Source: Streptomyces sp. NBC_00557
Lineage (GTDB): Bacteria; Actinomycetota; Actinomycetes; Streptomycetales; Streptomycetaceae
Length of the DNA stretch: 64,000 bases
Assembly (NCBI RefSeq): GCF_036345995.1
Contig: NZ_CP107796.1
Span: 1,612,001-1,676,000 of the forward strand
Reading direction: 5' to 3'
The position numbers and the translations under genes were made by a program. The notes below the pieces were generated by a model. That model saw only the letters and a list, made by a program, of their open reading frames with translations. It was not told the DNA's origin and did not search any database. Below, in pieces: positions 16,000 to 26,598 of this stretch; position 1 is the stretch's first letter; each line of letters begins with the position of its first letter.

Positions 16000-17414
16000 G
16001 TCTGCCTCAGTCTTCGCCAGACGGCCTTGGCCGCGTTGTGCCCCGACATGCCGTGCACGCCGGGGCCCGGCGGGGTGGCCGAGGAGCAGATGAAGACGGC
16101 CGGATGCGGGGTGTGGTACGGGAACAGGGACAGTCTGGGACGCAGCAGCAGCTGGAGTCCGGACGCCGCGCCGCAGGCGATGTCCCCGCCGACGTAGTTG
16201 GCGTTGCGGGCGGCCACTTCGGCGGGGCCGGCGACGGCGCGGGCGAGGACGCGGTCGCGGAAGCCGGGGGCGAAGCGCTCCAGCTGGCGTTCCATGGCGT
16301 CGGTGAGGTCGCCGGACCAGCCGTTCGGGACGTGGCCGTACGCCCAGAAGACCTGCTTGCCCTCGGGGGCGCGGGTGGGGTCGACGATGCCGGGCTGCAC
16401 GGTGATCAGGAACGGCCGGTCGGGGGCGCGGCCCTCGCGGGAGGCGGCGCGCAGGGCGGTGGCGATCTCGGCCTTGCTCGCGCCGATCTGCACGGTCGTG
16501 GCGACGCGGGCCTCGGGCGCGGTCCAGGGCACCGGGCCGTCCAGCGCGTAGTCGATCTTGAAGACGCTGGGGCCGTAGCGGTAGTGCGCGTAGGTGTCGC
16601 CGAACCCGGCGATGCGGGCGAGCGCGGTGGGCGAGGTGTCGAAGACGTACGCCCGCGCGGGCGGCAGGTCGTCCAGGCGCTTGACCTCGTAGTCGGTGTG
16701 CACGGCGCCGCCGAGGTCCTTCAGGTACGCGGCGAGGGCGTCGGAGATCGCCTGGGAGCCACCGCGGGGCACCGGCCAGCCGCGGGCGTGCGCGGACAGG
16801 GCGAAGACCAGGCCGACGGCGCCGGTGGCCAGGCCGCCGAGCGGCGCGATGACATGGGCGACCAGACCGGCGAACAGGGCCTTGGCGCGTTCGTCCCGGA
16901 AGCGGCGCAGCAGCCAGGTGGACGGCGGCAGCCCGGCCAGGCCGAACCGGGCGAGGGTGACGGGGTCGCGCGGGAGCGCGGTCAGCGGCAGGGACATGAA
17001 GTCCCGCACGAGGGTGTCCCAGTGGGCGAGGAACGGCTCGACCAGCCTGCGGTACGCGCCCGCGTCGCGCGGGCCGAAGGAGGCGGCCGTCTGCGCCACC
17101 GAGCGGGCGAGCACGGCCGCGGTGCCGTCGGGGAAGGGGTGCGCCATCGGGAGCTCGGAGTGCAGCCACTGCAGGCCGTAGCGCTCGAGGGGGAGGGCGC
17201 GGAACGCCGGTGAGTTGACGCCGAGGGGGTGGGCGGCCGAGCACGGGTCGTGCCGGAAGCCGGGCAGGGTCAGCTCCTCGGTGCGGGCGCCGCCGCCGAC
17301 GGTGGGCTTCGCCTCGAACACCGCGACGGAGAAGCCGCGGCGGGCCAGCTCCACGGCAGCGGTCAGTCCGTTCGGCCCCGCACCCACCACGACCGCATCG
17401 AGCATCGACGGCAC
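15996..17414 (-). CDS. NAD(P)/FAD-dependent oxidoreductase, phytoene desaturase-like
   Basis: A 472-residue flavoprotein. The N-terminal [22 protein letters not shown] is a clear FAD-binding Rossmann motif, followed by [15 protein letters not shown]. The C-terminal [20 protein letters not shown] matches the FAD-contacting end of the phytoene desaturase/CrtI-related superfamily. Many actinobacterial members of this group act on unknown lipids or isoprenoids; no carotenoid genes are nearby. GTG 17414 is used as the start; ATG 17405, three codons in and with GAAGG upstream, is an equally good choice. The stop overlaps the macrodomain gene start. Substrate is unknown. Confidence 0.85.
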   Translation of the reverse strand: MPSMLDAVVVGAGPNGLTAAVELARRGFSVAVFEAKPTVGGGARTEELTLPGFRHDPCSAAHPLGVNSPAFRALPLERYGLQWLHSELPMAHPFPDGTAAVLARSVAQTAASFGPRDAGAYRRLVEPFLAHWDTLVRDFMSLPLTALPRDPVTLARFGLAGLPPSTWLLRRFRDERAKALFAGLVAHVIAPLGGLATGAVGLVFALSAHARGWPVPRGGSQAISDALAAYLKDLGGAVHTDYEVKRLDDLPPARAYVFDTSPTALARIAGFGDTYAHYRYGPSVFKIDYALDGPVPWTAPEARVATTVQIGASKAEIATALRAASREGRAPDRPFLITVQPGIVDPTRAPEGKQVFWAYGHVPNGWSGDLTDAMERQLERFAPGFRDRVLARAVAGPAEVAARNANYVGGDIACGAASGLQLLLRPRLSLFPYHTPHPAVFICSSATPPGPGVHGMSGHNAAKAVWRRLRQT

Positions 17415-17557
17415 CTTCGGACCCCTTCGTCAGCCGATGGCCACTCGGGCCCAGGATATGCCGGAGGACTGACACTCCCCCGGGCCGGGTCGCCGGGAAC
17501 CGGTGGCCAGGGAGGAACCGGCGGTCGGGGGGCGGTGGAGCAGGCCGGACCCGGCCG

Positions 17558-18415
17558 TCAGGCCGCCGCGCGCAGCAGGCCGGCCACGCGGCGGGCCGTC
17601 GCGCTGTTCCGGGCCGCGGTGAACGGAAGGGTGTTGCCGCCGGTCACGCGGAACGGCTCGCCGGTGCGGGTGAGGTGCGCGCCGCCCGCCTCCTCGACGA
17701 GGAGCAGGCCGGCCGCGTGGTCCCAGGCCGCCTCCCAGGAGAACGCGACGGCGTCCAGCTCGCCCCGGGCGACGGCCAGATACTCCAGGCCCGCCGAGCC
17801 GCAGGGCCGCGGGGCGAGGCCGTCGGTCCACAGGGCGCTCAGCGCGCGCTTCTCCTCGTCGGTGGTGTAGTCCGGGTGGGAGGTGGCGACGACGAGGTCC
17901 CGGCCGGGCTCGGGCGAGCCCGCGGACAGCCGCTCGCCGTCGAGGAAGGCGCCCCGTCCGCGGATCGCGGTGGCGAACTGGCCGCGCGCCGCCGCATACG
18001 TCCAGGAGGCGAGGACGACACCCCGGTGGGCGAGCGCGACCAGGGTGCAGAACCCGTCGTCGCCGTGCACGAACTGCCGGGTCCCGTCGACCGGGTCCAC
18101 GATCCACACGGGCGCCTCGCCCCCCAGCGCCGCGTACGTCGCCGGGTCGGCGTGCACCGCCTCCTCGCCGACCACGACCGAGCCGGGCAGCAGGGTGCCG
18201 AGGTCCTCGGTGAGCCGCAGCTCGGCGAGCCGGTCGGCGTCCGTCACCAGGTCGTGCGGGCCGTTCTTCTGGTCCACCTCGTGCGCGGCCAGGCGGCGGA
18301 AGCGGGGCAGGATCTCGGCCGCGGCGGCCCTCCGGACCGCGTCCTCCACATGGGCCGAGCAGCGGGTGAGAAACTCGTCGATGGTTTCCGTGGTTGCTTC
18401 GATCATGTCCCCCAT
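17558..18415 (-). CDS. inositol monophosphatase family protein
   Basis: About 285 residues from ATG 18415 (ATG 18406 and TTG 18436 are alternatives). Metal-dependent sugar-phosphate phosphatase fold: GEEAVHA (first acidic metal ligand), WIVDPVDGTRQFVHG (motif A, D-P-x-D-G-T) and SWEAAWDHAAGLLLVEEAGG (motif B). The family includes inositol-1-phosphatase, histidinol-phosphate phosphatase and 3'-phosphoadenosine-5'-phosphate phosphatase; the motifs do not decide among them. It is monocistronic, with the oxidoreductase gene 140 bp downstream and the gamma-glutamyltransferase-like gene 80 bp upstream, all on the minus strand. Confidence 0.88.
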   Translation of the reverse strand: MGDMIEATTETIDEFLTRCSAHVEDAVRRAAAAEILPRFRRLAAHEVDQKNGPHDLVTDADRLAELRLTEDLGTLLPGSVVVGEEAVHADPATYAALGGEAPVWIVDPVDGTRQFVHGDDGFCTLVALAHRGVVLASWTYAAARGQFATAIRGRGAFLDGERLSAGSPEPGRDLVVATSHPDYTTDEEKRALSALWTDGLAPRPCGSAGLEYLAVARGELDAVAFSWEAAWDHAAGLLLVEEAGGAHLTRTGEPFRVTGGNTLPFTAARNSATARRVAGLLRAAA

Positions 18416-18497
18416 GAGAGCACGCCCCGCTGACAATCCCCGCCCGCCCGGTGCACACCGGGTGGAATCGGCATGAAGAACAGGTGCCGAAGATCGG

Positions 18498-20327
18498 TCA
18501 GCGGCCCACCGCGTAGCCCTGCATGCCGCGCGGGTTCGCCGCGGCCGACAGCACGCCGGTCTCCGGATCCCGCGCCACCGCGCACAGCCGCCCCTCGGAC
18601 CAGGCGGGGCCGACGGTGACGTCGTGCCCGCGCCGCCGCAGCTCCTCGGCCACCCCGGTGTCCATGCGGGACTCGACGGTGACGCTGCCGGGGCGCCGGC
18701 CGCGCGGGTGGAAGGAGCTGGGGAAGCTGTCGTTGTGCCAGTTCGGGGCGTCGATCGCGCCCTGGAGGTCCAGGCCGCCGCGGACCGGGGCGCGCAGGGC
18801 GGCGGCGAGGAAGAAGTGCAGCTGCCACTGGTCCTGCTGGTCGCCGCCGGGCGTGCCGAACGCCAGGACCGGCACGCCGCCGCGCAGCGCGAGGGACGGG
18901 GTCAGGGTCGTACGGGGGCGGCGGCCGGGGGTGAGGGTGTTCGGCAGGCCCTCCTCCAGCCAGGTCATCTGCAGCCGGGTGCCCAGCGGGAAGCCCAGCT
19001 CGGGCACGACCGGGTTGGACTGCAGCCAGCCGCCGCTGGGCGTGGCCGCGACCATGTTGCCCCAGCGGTCGGCGACGTCCAGGTGGCAGGTGTCGCCGCG
19101 GGTCGTGCCGTCGGCGGCGACGTGCGGCTCGCCGGGGAGCTGGGCGACCGTCGGTTCGCCCGCTCCCATGGGGTCGAAGCCTCGGTCGTCGCCGCTCTCC
19201 ACGCGCGCGTACGCCTGCGCGGGCAGCCGCGGGGTGCGTCCGCCGGGGCTGCCGGGCCGCAGCTCCCAGGAGGCCTTGGCGCCGATCAGAGCCCGCCGGC
19301 CGGCGTTGTAGTCGTCCGAGAGCAGATCGGCGAGGGGCACCTCGGCGGCGTCGCCGTACCAGGCCTCGCGGTCGGCCATGGCGAGCTTGCAGCCCTCGAC
19401 GAGCAGGTGGACGTACGCGGCGGAGCCGTGGGCGGGCAGTTCGGGCGGAAGCAGGGCGAGCTGCTGGAGGAGGGCGGGGCCCTGGCTCCAGGGGCCGGCC
19501 TTGCACACGGTCCAGCCGTTCCAGTCGTACGTCACCGGTGTCTCGTAGCCCGCCGACCAGCCGGCGAGGTCGGCCTCGGTGAGCGTGCCGGTGTGCCGTT
19601 CGCCGCTGGTGTCCCTCGTGGGCCGCCGCGACTGCCGTACCAGGGCCTCGGCGATGAATCCGCGGCGCCACACCTCGCGCGCGGCGTCGATCCGCGCCTC
19701 GCGGTCGCCGGCGCCGGCGGTCTCGGCCAGCAGCCGCTTCCAGGTGGCGGCGAGCGCGGGGTTGCGGAAGAGCCGGCCGGGCCGGGGCGCCCGGCCGCCG
19801 GGCAGATAGACCTCCGCCGACGAGGTCCACTCGGTCTCGAACAGCCGCCGTACGGCCTCCACGGTGGCCCCGAGCCTCTCCACGGGCGCGTGCCCGTGCT
19901 CGGCGTATCCGACGGCGTACTTCAGGACGTCGTCCAGGGACTTGGTGCCGTGGTCGCGCAGGAGCAGCAGCCAGGCGTCGAAGGCGCCGGGCACGGCGGC
20001 CGCGAGCGGTCCGGTGCCGGGTACGAGGTCCAGTCCGAGGGCGCGGTAGTGGGCGGCCGTGGCGCCGGCCGGGGCCACGCCCTGGCCGCAGAGCACGCGT
20101 ACCGCGCCGTCCGCCGGGGCGAGCAGGATCGGCACCTCGCCGGCCGGCCCGTTCAGGTGGGGCTCCACCACGTGCAGCACGAAGGCGCCGGCCACGGCGG
20201 CGTCGAAGGCGTTGCCGCCGTCCTCCAGGACCGCCATCGCCGACTGGGAGGCCAGCCAGTGGGTGGAGGACACCATGCCGAACGTGCCCTGAAGGGTGGG
20301 GCGGGTCGTGAACACAGGAACGCTCAC
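18498..20327 (-). CDS. gamma-glutamyltransferase family protein (no secretion signal)
   Basis: A 609-residue Ntn-hydrolase of the gamma-glutamyltransferase superfamily. It begins with GMVSSTHWLASQSAMAVLEDGGNAFDAAVA, the family N-terminal block, and has the C-terminal TLTPSLALRGGVPVLAFGTPGGDQQ region. The nucleophile region reads TTRGDTCHLDVADRWGNMVA, with Thr before Cys-His, unlike the canonical TTH of true gamma-glutamyltranspeptidases. No signal peptide is visible, so it is probably cytoplasmic and its substrate need not be glutathione. Many actinobacterial members are annotated only by superfamily. A secreted, more canonical paralogue is encoded at 39779-41581. Confidence 0.88.
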   Translation of the reverse strand: MSVPVFTTRPTLQGTFGMVSSTHWLASQSAMAVLEDGGNAFDAAVAGAFVLHVVEPHLNGPAGEVPILLAPADGAVRVLCGQGVAPAGATAAHYRALGLDLVPGTGPLAAAVPGAFDAWLLLLRDHGTKSLDDVLKYAVGYAEHGHAPVERLGATVEAVRRLFETEWTSSAEVYLPGGRAPRPGRLFRNPALAATWKRLLAETAGAGDREARIDAAREVWRRGFIAEALVRQSRRPTRDTSGERHTGTLTEADLAGWSAGYETPVTYDWNGWTVCKAGPWSQGPALLQQLALLPPELPAHGSAAYVHLLVEGCKLAMADREAWYGDAAEVPLADLLSDDYNAGRRALIGAKASWELRPGSPGGRTPRLPAQAYARVESGDDRGFDPMGAGEPTVAQLPGEPHVAADGTTRGDTCHLDVADRWGNMVAATPSGGWLQSNPVVPELGFPLGTRLQMTWLEEGLPNTLTPGRRPRTTLTPSLALRGGVPVLAFGTPGGDQQDQWQLHFFLAAALRAPVRGGLDLQGAIDAPNWHNDSFPSSFHPRGRRPGSVTVESRMDTGVAEELRRRGHDVTVGPAWSEGRLCAVARDPETGVLSAAANPRGMQGYAVGR

Positions 20328-20442
20328 CTCGCTGATTCCGTGCGTCCGCCCGGCTGCCGGGCGCTCGGACCGGTCCCTGGAAGGCTATCGGGCGCTCTCT
20401 TCCTGCGAGGGGCGTTCGGGGGGCGCGTGCACCCCGGGGTCG

Positions 20443-20990
20443 TCAGACGGCGACGTGCGGCTGTGCCGGGCCGAGGCAGCGCACGGCGGTCTGGCCGGCG
20501 TGCGGGGCGAGGAGGGCCAGGAGTTCGTCGGCCGCGACCTTGGGGAGGTCGCCGTCGCGGTCGGCGTGGAGGGTCTCGAGGACGAAGGCGACGCGCGAGG
20601 AGTCCTCGGTGACGCGGGTGCGATGGGCGTCGCGGTGGTTCCAGTGGCGGGTGAGGACGCCGGTGGCGCCCGTGTAGACGATCTCGCCGGGCCCGGGGTT
20701 CTCGACGGTGTCCGGTTCGCCGAGCGGGGTGAAGGTCTCCGTGCCGTCGGCGTACCGGATGTCGACGTCGCCGGTGACCTGGTCCAGGTCGAAGGCGCCG
20801 GCGGGCAGGCCGTGGCGGACGGAGACGGTGTTGCAGGAGTCGACGGCCGGGTTGATACGGGGCGGCGTGCCCTTCTTGGCGAGGCGGCGGCCGAGCGCGT
20901 CGACGCTGGGGCGGCTACGGCGGGGGTTGGTGCCGAAGGACAGGTACGCGGTGTGCCAGGCCCCGATCCGCGGGTCGCTCTCGTCCGCCG
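20443..20990 (-). pseudogene. truncated B3/B4-domain gene (5' half missing)
   Basis: From about 20990 down to TGA 20443-20445 the minus strand encodes ADESDPRIGAWHTAYLSFG, NPAVDSCNTVSVRHGLPAGA and a complete C-terminal half of a B3/B4 protein, paralogous to the gene at 12898-13599. No start codon with a ribosome binding site lies in this frame where the N-terminal ~60-70 residues should be; instead the sequence runs antisense into a cupin fragment. Reading a short neighbouring frame from ATG 21038 would need a frameshift after about 14 codons. The most likely history is loss of the 5' half by deletion. Confidence 0.65.
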
Positions 20991-21036
20991 CTGCCAGGTG
21001 CCGTCGGCGAGCCGCTGCTCCAGCTGGGCCCGCCTC

Positions 21037-21309
21037 ATGCTGACGACCTCCGGGCCGGCGCCGGTGGAGGTCTGGCGCCGGCGCCTGGAGCCGGGCGAGG
21101 AGTATCCGAGCCGTCCCCATCAGGCCGGGGTCGTGGAGACGATCAGCGTCGTCGCCGGCCGGATGACCCTGGTCGTCGACGGCACCGAGCACCCGCTGGA
21201 GGCGGGCCGCACCGCCACGTTCGAGGGGGACACCGCGCACACCTGCCGCGGCTCCGGCACCGAGCCGTGCGAACCGATCATGACGGTGCACCTGCCCCCG
21301 GCCCCGTGA
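21037..21309 (+). pseudogene. C-terminal cupin domain of an XRE-cupin regulator (N-terminal HTH missing)
   Basis: Ninety residues from ATG 21037 (VEVWRRRLEPGEEYPSRPHQ, then GVVETISVVAGRMTLVVDG, then FEGDTAHTCRGSG) form a small cupin barrel ending MTVHLPPAP. This is the usual C-terminal effector domain of XRE-cupin transcription factors, but no helix-turn-helix is encoded upstream in any frame; the sequence switches to the antisense of the B3/B4 fragment. The homologous frame seems to begin slightly before the ATG (WARLMLTTSG). It is therefore probably the remaining half of a regulator gene, although translation as a stand-alone cupin cannot be ruled out. Confidence 0.6.
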
Positions 21310-21503
21310 CGGCGGCGTGAGCCCGGCCGGAAACCCCGGTTCAGCAACGGGTCAAGGGTTGCTCTGCCGTCTGCCAAGCGGGCGTATGGGTTCGGTGTGT
21401 GCCCGGCGGCAGGTCCCGACATGGCTGGATTTGCCCTCTTGCCCGGTGGCTACCGTGGTCGGGCCCGATCGGCCACGAACGCACGGGGAAGAAGGTGACG
21501 GCG

Positions 21504-22010
21504 ATGGGGGCGCCGACTCGATCACGCCTGCTCGACTTCGCTGAGCCGGATCCGCCCGGGACGAGCCTCCCGCAGCAGACTCCGCAGCCGCCCCGCTCGG
21601 CGCTGCGGGACTTCGCGGAGGCCGCGCCGCCGCCGCGAGCGGACACGGACGGCCGGCCCGGCCCGAAGCCGGGAGTCCCCGCCTACCACACGCCGGTGTG
21701 CGTGCCGGCGCATCCGCGGTCCGTCGCCGGTACCGGCTCGGACGGCCGCCCCGCGCGCGTGCCCTTCATCGTCCTCGAACTCTTCCGGCACCCCGAACAC
21801 GGCACCGTGGCCTACGCGTTCACCTCGCCGGCCAGGCTGGCGCAGGCGCTCGGCGAGGCCCAGCCGTGGGTCGCCGCCTCCCTGGGCCCGCTGGCGGAAA
21901 ACGTGCGCGAGCAGGGCGTCACCGTCCTGCTGGACCCGCGGGTGGCCCCCGGAGAACCCAACTGGCGGCCCGAGGACCTGGCCGCGTACGCACGGGAGGT
22001 GCGCCGGTGA
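21504..22010 (+). CDS. SAV_915-like protein, type VII secretion-associated
   Basis: A 168-residue protein (ATG 21504 with AAGAAGG eight bases upstream; GTG 21495 is an alternative). The first ~75 residues are low-complexity and Pro-rich, with the sequence LLDFAEPDPPG repeated in altered form (ALRDFAEAAPPP). The remaining ~90 residues form a compact domain (VPFIVLELFRHPEHGTVAY, TSPARLAQALGEAQPWVAAS, NVREQGVTVLLDPRVAPGE) that resembles the SAV_915 family found beside WXG100 genes in Streptomyces. The stop overlaps the start of the next gene (GTGA), so the cassette is co-translated. Function unknown. Confidence 0.6.
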   Translation: MGAPTRSRLLDFAEPDPPGTSLPQQTPQPPRSALRDFAEAAPPPRADTDGRPGPKPGVPAYHTPVCVPAHPRSVAGTGSDGRPARVPFIVLELFRHPEHGTVAYAFTSPARLAQALGEAQPWVAASLGPLAENVREQGVTVLLDPRVAPGEPNWRPEDLAAYAREVRR

Positions 22011-22297
22011 GCGACTTCAAGGCGGTCTACGACGACCTCGCCGCCATGGCGAAGACGTTCCACACCCAGGCCGACGACTACCGCAGGCTGCACCCCGACG
22101 TGGCGCCGCCCGTGGTCAGCGGCGGCGACCCCGGCCTGGACTCGGTCATCAAGGAGGCCGCGAACCTCATCATCGCCCTGCACACCGGCATGGCGGACCG
22201 GCTGGACGACCACGGGGACAAGGTCGCGTACGCGCGGGACTCCTTCCACCGCCACGACGTGGACGTCCACGGCGTCTTCGAAGACCTGATGGGATGA
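22007..22297 (+). CDS. small helical protein, DUF6317/ESX-like
   Basis: A 96-residue protein from GTG 22007, overlapping the previous stop by 4 nt. It is almost entirely helical (VYDDLAAMAKTFHTQADDYR then LDSVIKEAANLIIALHTGM) with a break at HPDVAPPVVSGGDPG, giving a two-helix hairpin of WXG100 size but without the WxG turn. This matches my recollection of the DUF6317 group, small proteins encoded next to WXG100-type proteins in actinobacteria. It would be a partner or chaperone for the larger WXG protein encoded 6 bp downstream. Confidence 0.65.
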   Translation: MSDFKAVYDDLAAMAKTFHTQADDYRRLHPDVAPPVVSGGDPGLDSVIKEAANLIIALHTGMADRLDDHGDKVAYARDSFHRHDVDVHGVFEDLMG

Positions 22298-22303
22298 GGG
22301 CCG

Positions 22304-23599
22304 ATGGGTGACAGCTGGGTCGGCGGCGACATCGGCGGACTGCGCACGATGGCCGAGACGTACAAGAGCGCCAAGGACAAGCTGGACGGCGTGGTCAAGC
22401 CCCTCAGCACGGCGGTCGACAAGCTGGTCGGCGACGCGGGCTGGAAGGGCGAGGCGGCCGAGAGCTTCCGCGCCAAGTGGAGCGAGGACGCGCTGACGGC
22501 CGGCGGCTTCGCCGAACTGGTGCACTCGGCGGGCGAGATCCTCGAGACCCTCGCGAACGCGCTGTCCACGTGCGAGACGTCCCTGCAGAACGCGCAGCAC
22601 ATCGCGGCCGGCAAGGGCGTCTCCACGGACGCCAAGGGGGCGCCGCTGCCGATGGTGACGGCGAATCCCCCGAGCGCGGAGGACCAGAAGGCCATCTCCG
22701 CGATGAACGACTACGCCAAGGCGCGCGAGGAGATCCTGCACACCGCGCAGCACGCGCGGCTGGTGGCGGCGAGGGATCTGCAGAGCCTGTGCGACCAGGT
22801 GACGAAGGGCGACGCGACGTCCCCCGGGGACAAGGTCACCCTCGCCGACTATCTGCGCGGCCTGTACGCGTACGACGCCGAGGACGCCCGGGCGGGCGGC
22901 ATCGAGGCCCGCAAGCGCATCGACGCGGCCAAGGCCGAGGCGCAGGCCGCCAAGAAGGAGCTGCGGGCGGAGCGCAAGGCCTACCAGAAGGCCGGCAAGG
23001 CGCTGCCCAAGGACCTGCCCGCCAAGAGCGCCTACCGTGACGCGGTCACCAAGGTGGACGCGCTGGAGCAGGATCTCGCGCGGGCCGACCACGGCAGCAC
23101 CGCGCTGCCGTACGACCGGGCGCTCAACGTGAAACTGGCCGACGCGGCCGAGGCGTTGCGCGTGGGCGAAGGCCTGGAGAAGGTCCCGGACTTCCTGAAG
23201 GAGATTCCGGTGCTGGACGTCGCCGCGGCGGGTGCCTGCGGGCTGCTGGAGGCGTCCGACGACCACGACAAGGGCTGGTCCTGGCAGCACTCGATCGCGG
23301 TGGACGGCGGCGCGAACCTCGCGGGCCTGGCGGCCGGCACCGCCGTCACGGCGGGTCTCGTCGCGCTCGCTCCCGTCGACGTGCCGGTCGCCGTGGTGGC
23401 CGGGGTCGGCGGTGGCATCGTGATCGGCGCGACCGGCATCATCGACCACTCCTTCCACGAGCACTGGAGCGAGGACATCCACGACCACGGAGTGGTGGGC
23501 GGCATCCTCCACGGCTCGGGTCACGTCCTGTCCGAGACCGGGGACGACTTCGTGCGGCTGAAAGACGACGTGTGGCATGGCATCAAGAGCATCTTCTGA
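22304..23599 (+). CDS. WXG100-family type VII secretion substrate with C-terminal extension
   Basis: A 431-residue protein. Residues 1-100 form a WXG100-like helical hairpin with GWKGEAAESFRAKWSEDAL as the W-x-G turn. A long charged, probably coiled-coil region follows (about 120-290; IDAAKAEAQAAKKELRAERK). The C-terminal ~130 residues carry two Gly/Ala/Val-rich hydrophobic stretches (NLAGLAAGTAVTAGLVALAP and VAVVAGVGGGIVIGATGI) before a His/Asp-rich end. The layout (small helical partner, WXG head, long stalk, hydrophobic C-terminal module) is that of type VII-exported polymorphic proteins; no known toxin domain is recognised. The next gene starts inside its 3' end. Confidence 0.7.
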   Translation: MGDSWVGGDIGGLRTMAETYKSAKDKLDGVVKPLSTAVDKLVGDAGWKGEAAESFRAKWSEDALTAGGFAELVHSAGEILETLANALSTCETSLQNAQHIAAGKGVSTDAKGAPLPMVTANPPSAEDQKAISAMNDYAKAREEILHTAQHARLVAARDLQSLCDQVTKGDATSPGDKVTLADYLRGLYAYDAEDARAGGIEARKRIDAAKAEAQAAKKELRAERKAYQKAGKALPKDLPAKSAYRDAVTKVDALEQDLARADHGSTALPYDRALNVKLADAAEALRVGEGLEKVPDFLKEIPVLDVAAAGACGLLEASDDHDKGWSWQHSIAVDGGANLAGLAAGTAVTAGLVALAPVDVPVAVVAGVGGGIVIGATGIIDHSFHEHWSEDIHDHGVVGGILHGSGHVLSETGDDFVRLKDDVWHGIKSIF

Positions 23600-24122
23600 G
23601 GGCGCGGCCTCGCCGGCCCCCGTCCGGATCCCCGCGGTGCAGGGGCTCGGCACCACGTGGTACGAGCGCGGCCCGCGCTACTGGCTGCGCCGGTGCCTGA
23701 CCGCCCTGGTGTGGCTCGCGGTGCTGGCCTTCTGCTGCTACATCGCGCTCGTCCTCTACGGCAGCTTCCGCACCGGACTGCCGTCGGGCGTCCGTACGGT
23801 GTGGGACTGGGCGCAGGCCGTCGCGTCCGCCGGGGCGCTGGTGTGGGGATGGCTGGTGCAGCGCCGGGACCATCGCAGGAAACTCCTCGACCCGCCCGCC
23901 CCCGAGGAGTTCCGCGCCGCGAAGCGGGACCAGAGCCGCCGTACGCCCGGCCTCGTCGTCGCCGGCCGCGTTCTGTGGCTGGTCGCGGCGCCCGTCGTCC
24001 CGGCGCTGGCCGCCTGGGTCGTCGGCTGGAGCGTGGCCATGCTGACCGTCCGGGAGTACCCCAGCGAGGTCGGCACCCGCCGTTGGCTCGAGGAGCAAAG
24101 CGGGCGGAACCGTACGTCGTGA
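23577..24122 (+). CDS. membrane protein of unknown function
   Basis: A 181-residue protein whose ATG 23577 lies 23 bp inside the end of the WXG gene, indicating tight coupling. Three hydrophobic segments are visible: about residues 37-62 (CLTALVWLAVLAFCCYIALV), 77-92 (WAQAVASAGALVWGWLV) and 128-155 (VVAGRVLWLVAAPVVPALAA). A basic loop (QRRDHRRKLLDPPAPEEFRAA) lies between the second and third. No family recognised. Its position makes it a candidate membrane partner or immunity-type protein for the WXG substrate. Confidence 0.65.
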   Translation: MASRASSEGAASPAPVRIPAVQGLGTTWYERGPRYWLRRCLTALVWLAVLAFCCYIALVLYGSFRTGLPSGVRTVWDWAQAVASAGALVWGWLVQRRDHRRKLLDPPAPEEFRAAKRDQSRRTPGLVVAGRVLWLVAAPVVPALAAWVVGWSVAMLTVREYPSEVGTRRWLEEQSGRNRTS

Positions 24123-24251
24123 CCGTGCCGCCGTAACCGCCCGCGCACGCTGCGAGTTTCCGCTTCCGCCCCACAGGGAGTCGTGTGACACTGGCGTCCC
24201 ACGTCCACCTGCGGGCCCTGTCCGCACCCCCTCCCCCACGAGAAGTGCGCC

Positions 24252-24932
24252 GTGCGATCCCTTCCCCTGCCGCTCGCCCTGACCGCGCGGATCTCGCCGG
24301 TCGCGGTCCTCGCCTGTGCCGGCTGGGCGCTGACGTCCGGCGCCGCGCCGCACGCCTCCGCCGGGCACCAGACGGTGCAGAGTTCGTCGACCCAGACCTC
24401 CTCCTCGTCCGCCGGTCCGTCGTCCACGGCGGCGGCGAAGGCGTACGGCACCGCGCCGTCGCCCTGCACCAGCGTGCCCGCGGCGACCGTGAAGTCCCTG
24501 GTGCCCGGGGCGAAGACGGACGGCAAGGAGATCCCGTCCACGGACGCCAAGCTGCGCCGCACCTGCTCCTGGAACGCGCTGCAGGGGTACAGCTACCGCT
24601 GGCTCGACGTGTCGTTCGAGATCAGCGGCTCGGAGCAGGAGGCGACGCAGGAGTACCAGCAGCGGGTGAAGGAGAAGAGCGGCGGCGGGGACGTGCCGGG
24701 GCTCGGCGACAGCGCGTACTCCGTCGTCAACCTCACCACGGAGGACAAGCAGCAGACCCGCGAGGGCGTCGTCGTGGTGCGGGTGTCCAACGCCCTGGTC
24801 GTCGTCACGTACAACGGAAGCGACTTCGACACCAAGAAGGCGCCCGGCACGGACGAGATCAACAAGGGTGCCATCCAGGCGGCCCGCGCCGCGGTGGGCG
24901 CGCTCGGGGGCGGGCGGTCGCAGTCCGGCTGA
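24252..24932 (+). CDS. DUF3558-like secreted lipoprotein
   Basis: A 226-residue protein beginning GTG 24252 with a signal peptide ending in the lipobox VLAC (Cys22). A Ser/Thr-rich spacer of about 40 residues follows (SSSTQTSSSSAGPSSTAAA), then a globular domain starting at SPCTSVPAATVKSLVPG with TCSWNALQGYSYRWLDV. These are the two cysteine-containing blocks of DUF3558 lipoproteins. It would be anchored outside the membrane. It is 130 bp after the membrane protein gene and in the same direction, closing the type VII-associated cassette. Its own 3' end forms the first arm of a strong hairpin. Confidence 0.75.
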   Translation: MRSLPLPLALTARISPVAVLACAGWALTSGAAPHASAGHQTVQSSSTQTSSSSAGPSSTAAAKAYGTAPSPCTSVPAATVKSLVPGAKTDGKEIPSTDAKLRRTCSWNALQGYSYRWLDVSFEISGSEQEATQEYQQRVKEKSGGGDVPGLGDSAYSVVNLTTEDKQQTREGVVVVRVSNALVVVTYNGSDFDTKKAPGTDEINKGAIQAARAAVGALGGGRSQSG

Positions 24933-24944
24933 CCGCCCGCCCCC
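24906..24944. terminator. 14-bp perfect hairpin between convergent genes
   Basis: GGGGGCGGGCGGTC (24906-24919) pairs with GACCGCCCGCCCCC (24931-24944) around an 11-nt loop. The lipoprotein stop codon (24930-24932) lies at the loop/second-arm boundary and the NCS1 transporter stop is a few bases beyond, so this probably terminates both converging transcripts. Confidence 0.8.
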
Positions 24945-24950
24945 GCGTCC

Positions 24951-26477
<1,527 letters not shown>

Positions 26478-26598
26478 GGGCTGGCCAATCGGGTGAGAGG
26501 GAGCGGGAGTTGCCGTGCGGGCACCAGCCCCCTCCCCGCCGGCGGCGGGGAGGGGAGACCAAGAGGGGGCGTGGGGGGCTCGTACGTGGGGCGGGGGC

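Noticed and set aside
21036..21038. ATG as the start of the B3/B4 gene at 20443
   Set aside because: The frame from this ATG diverges from the B3/B4 homology after about 14 codons and is antisense to the conserved cupin segment, so it does not supply a genuine N-terminus.
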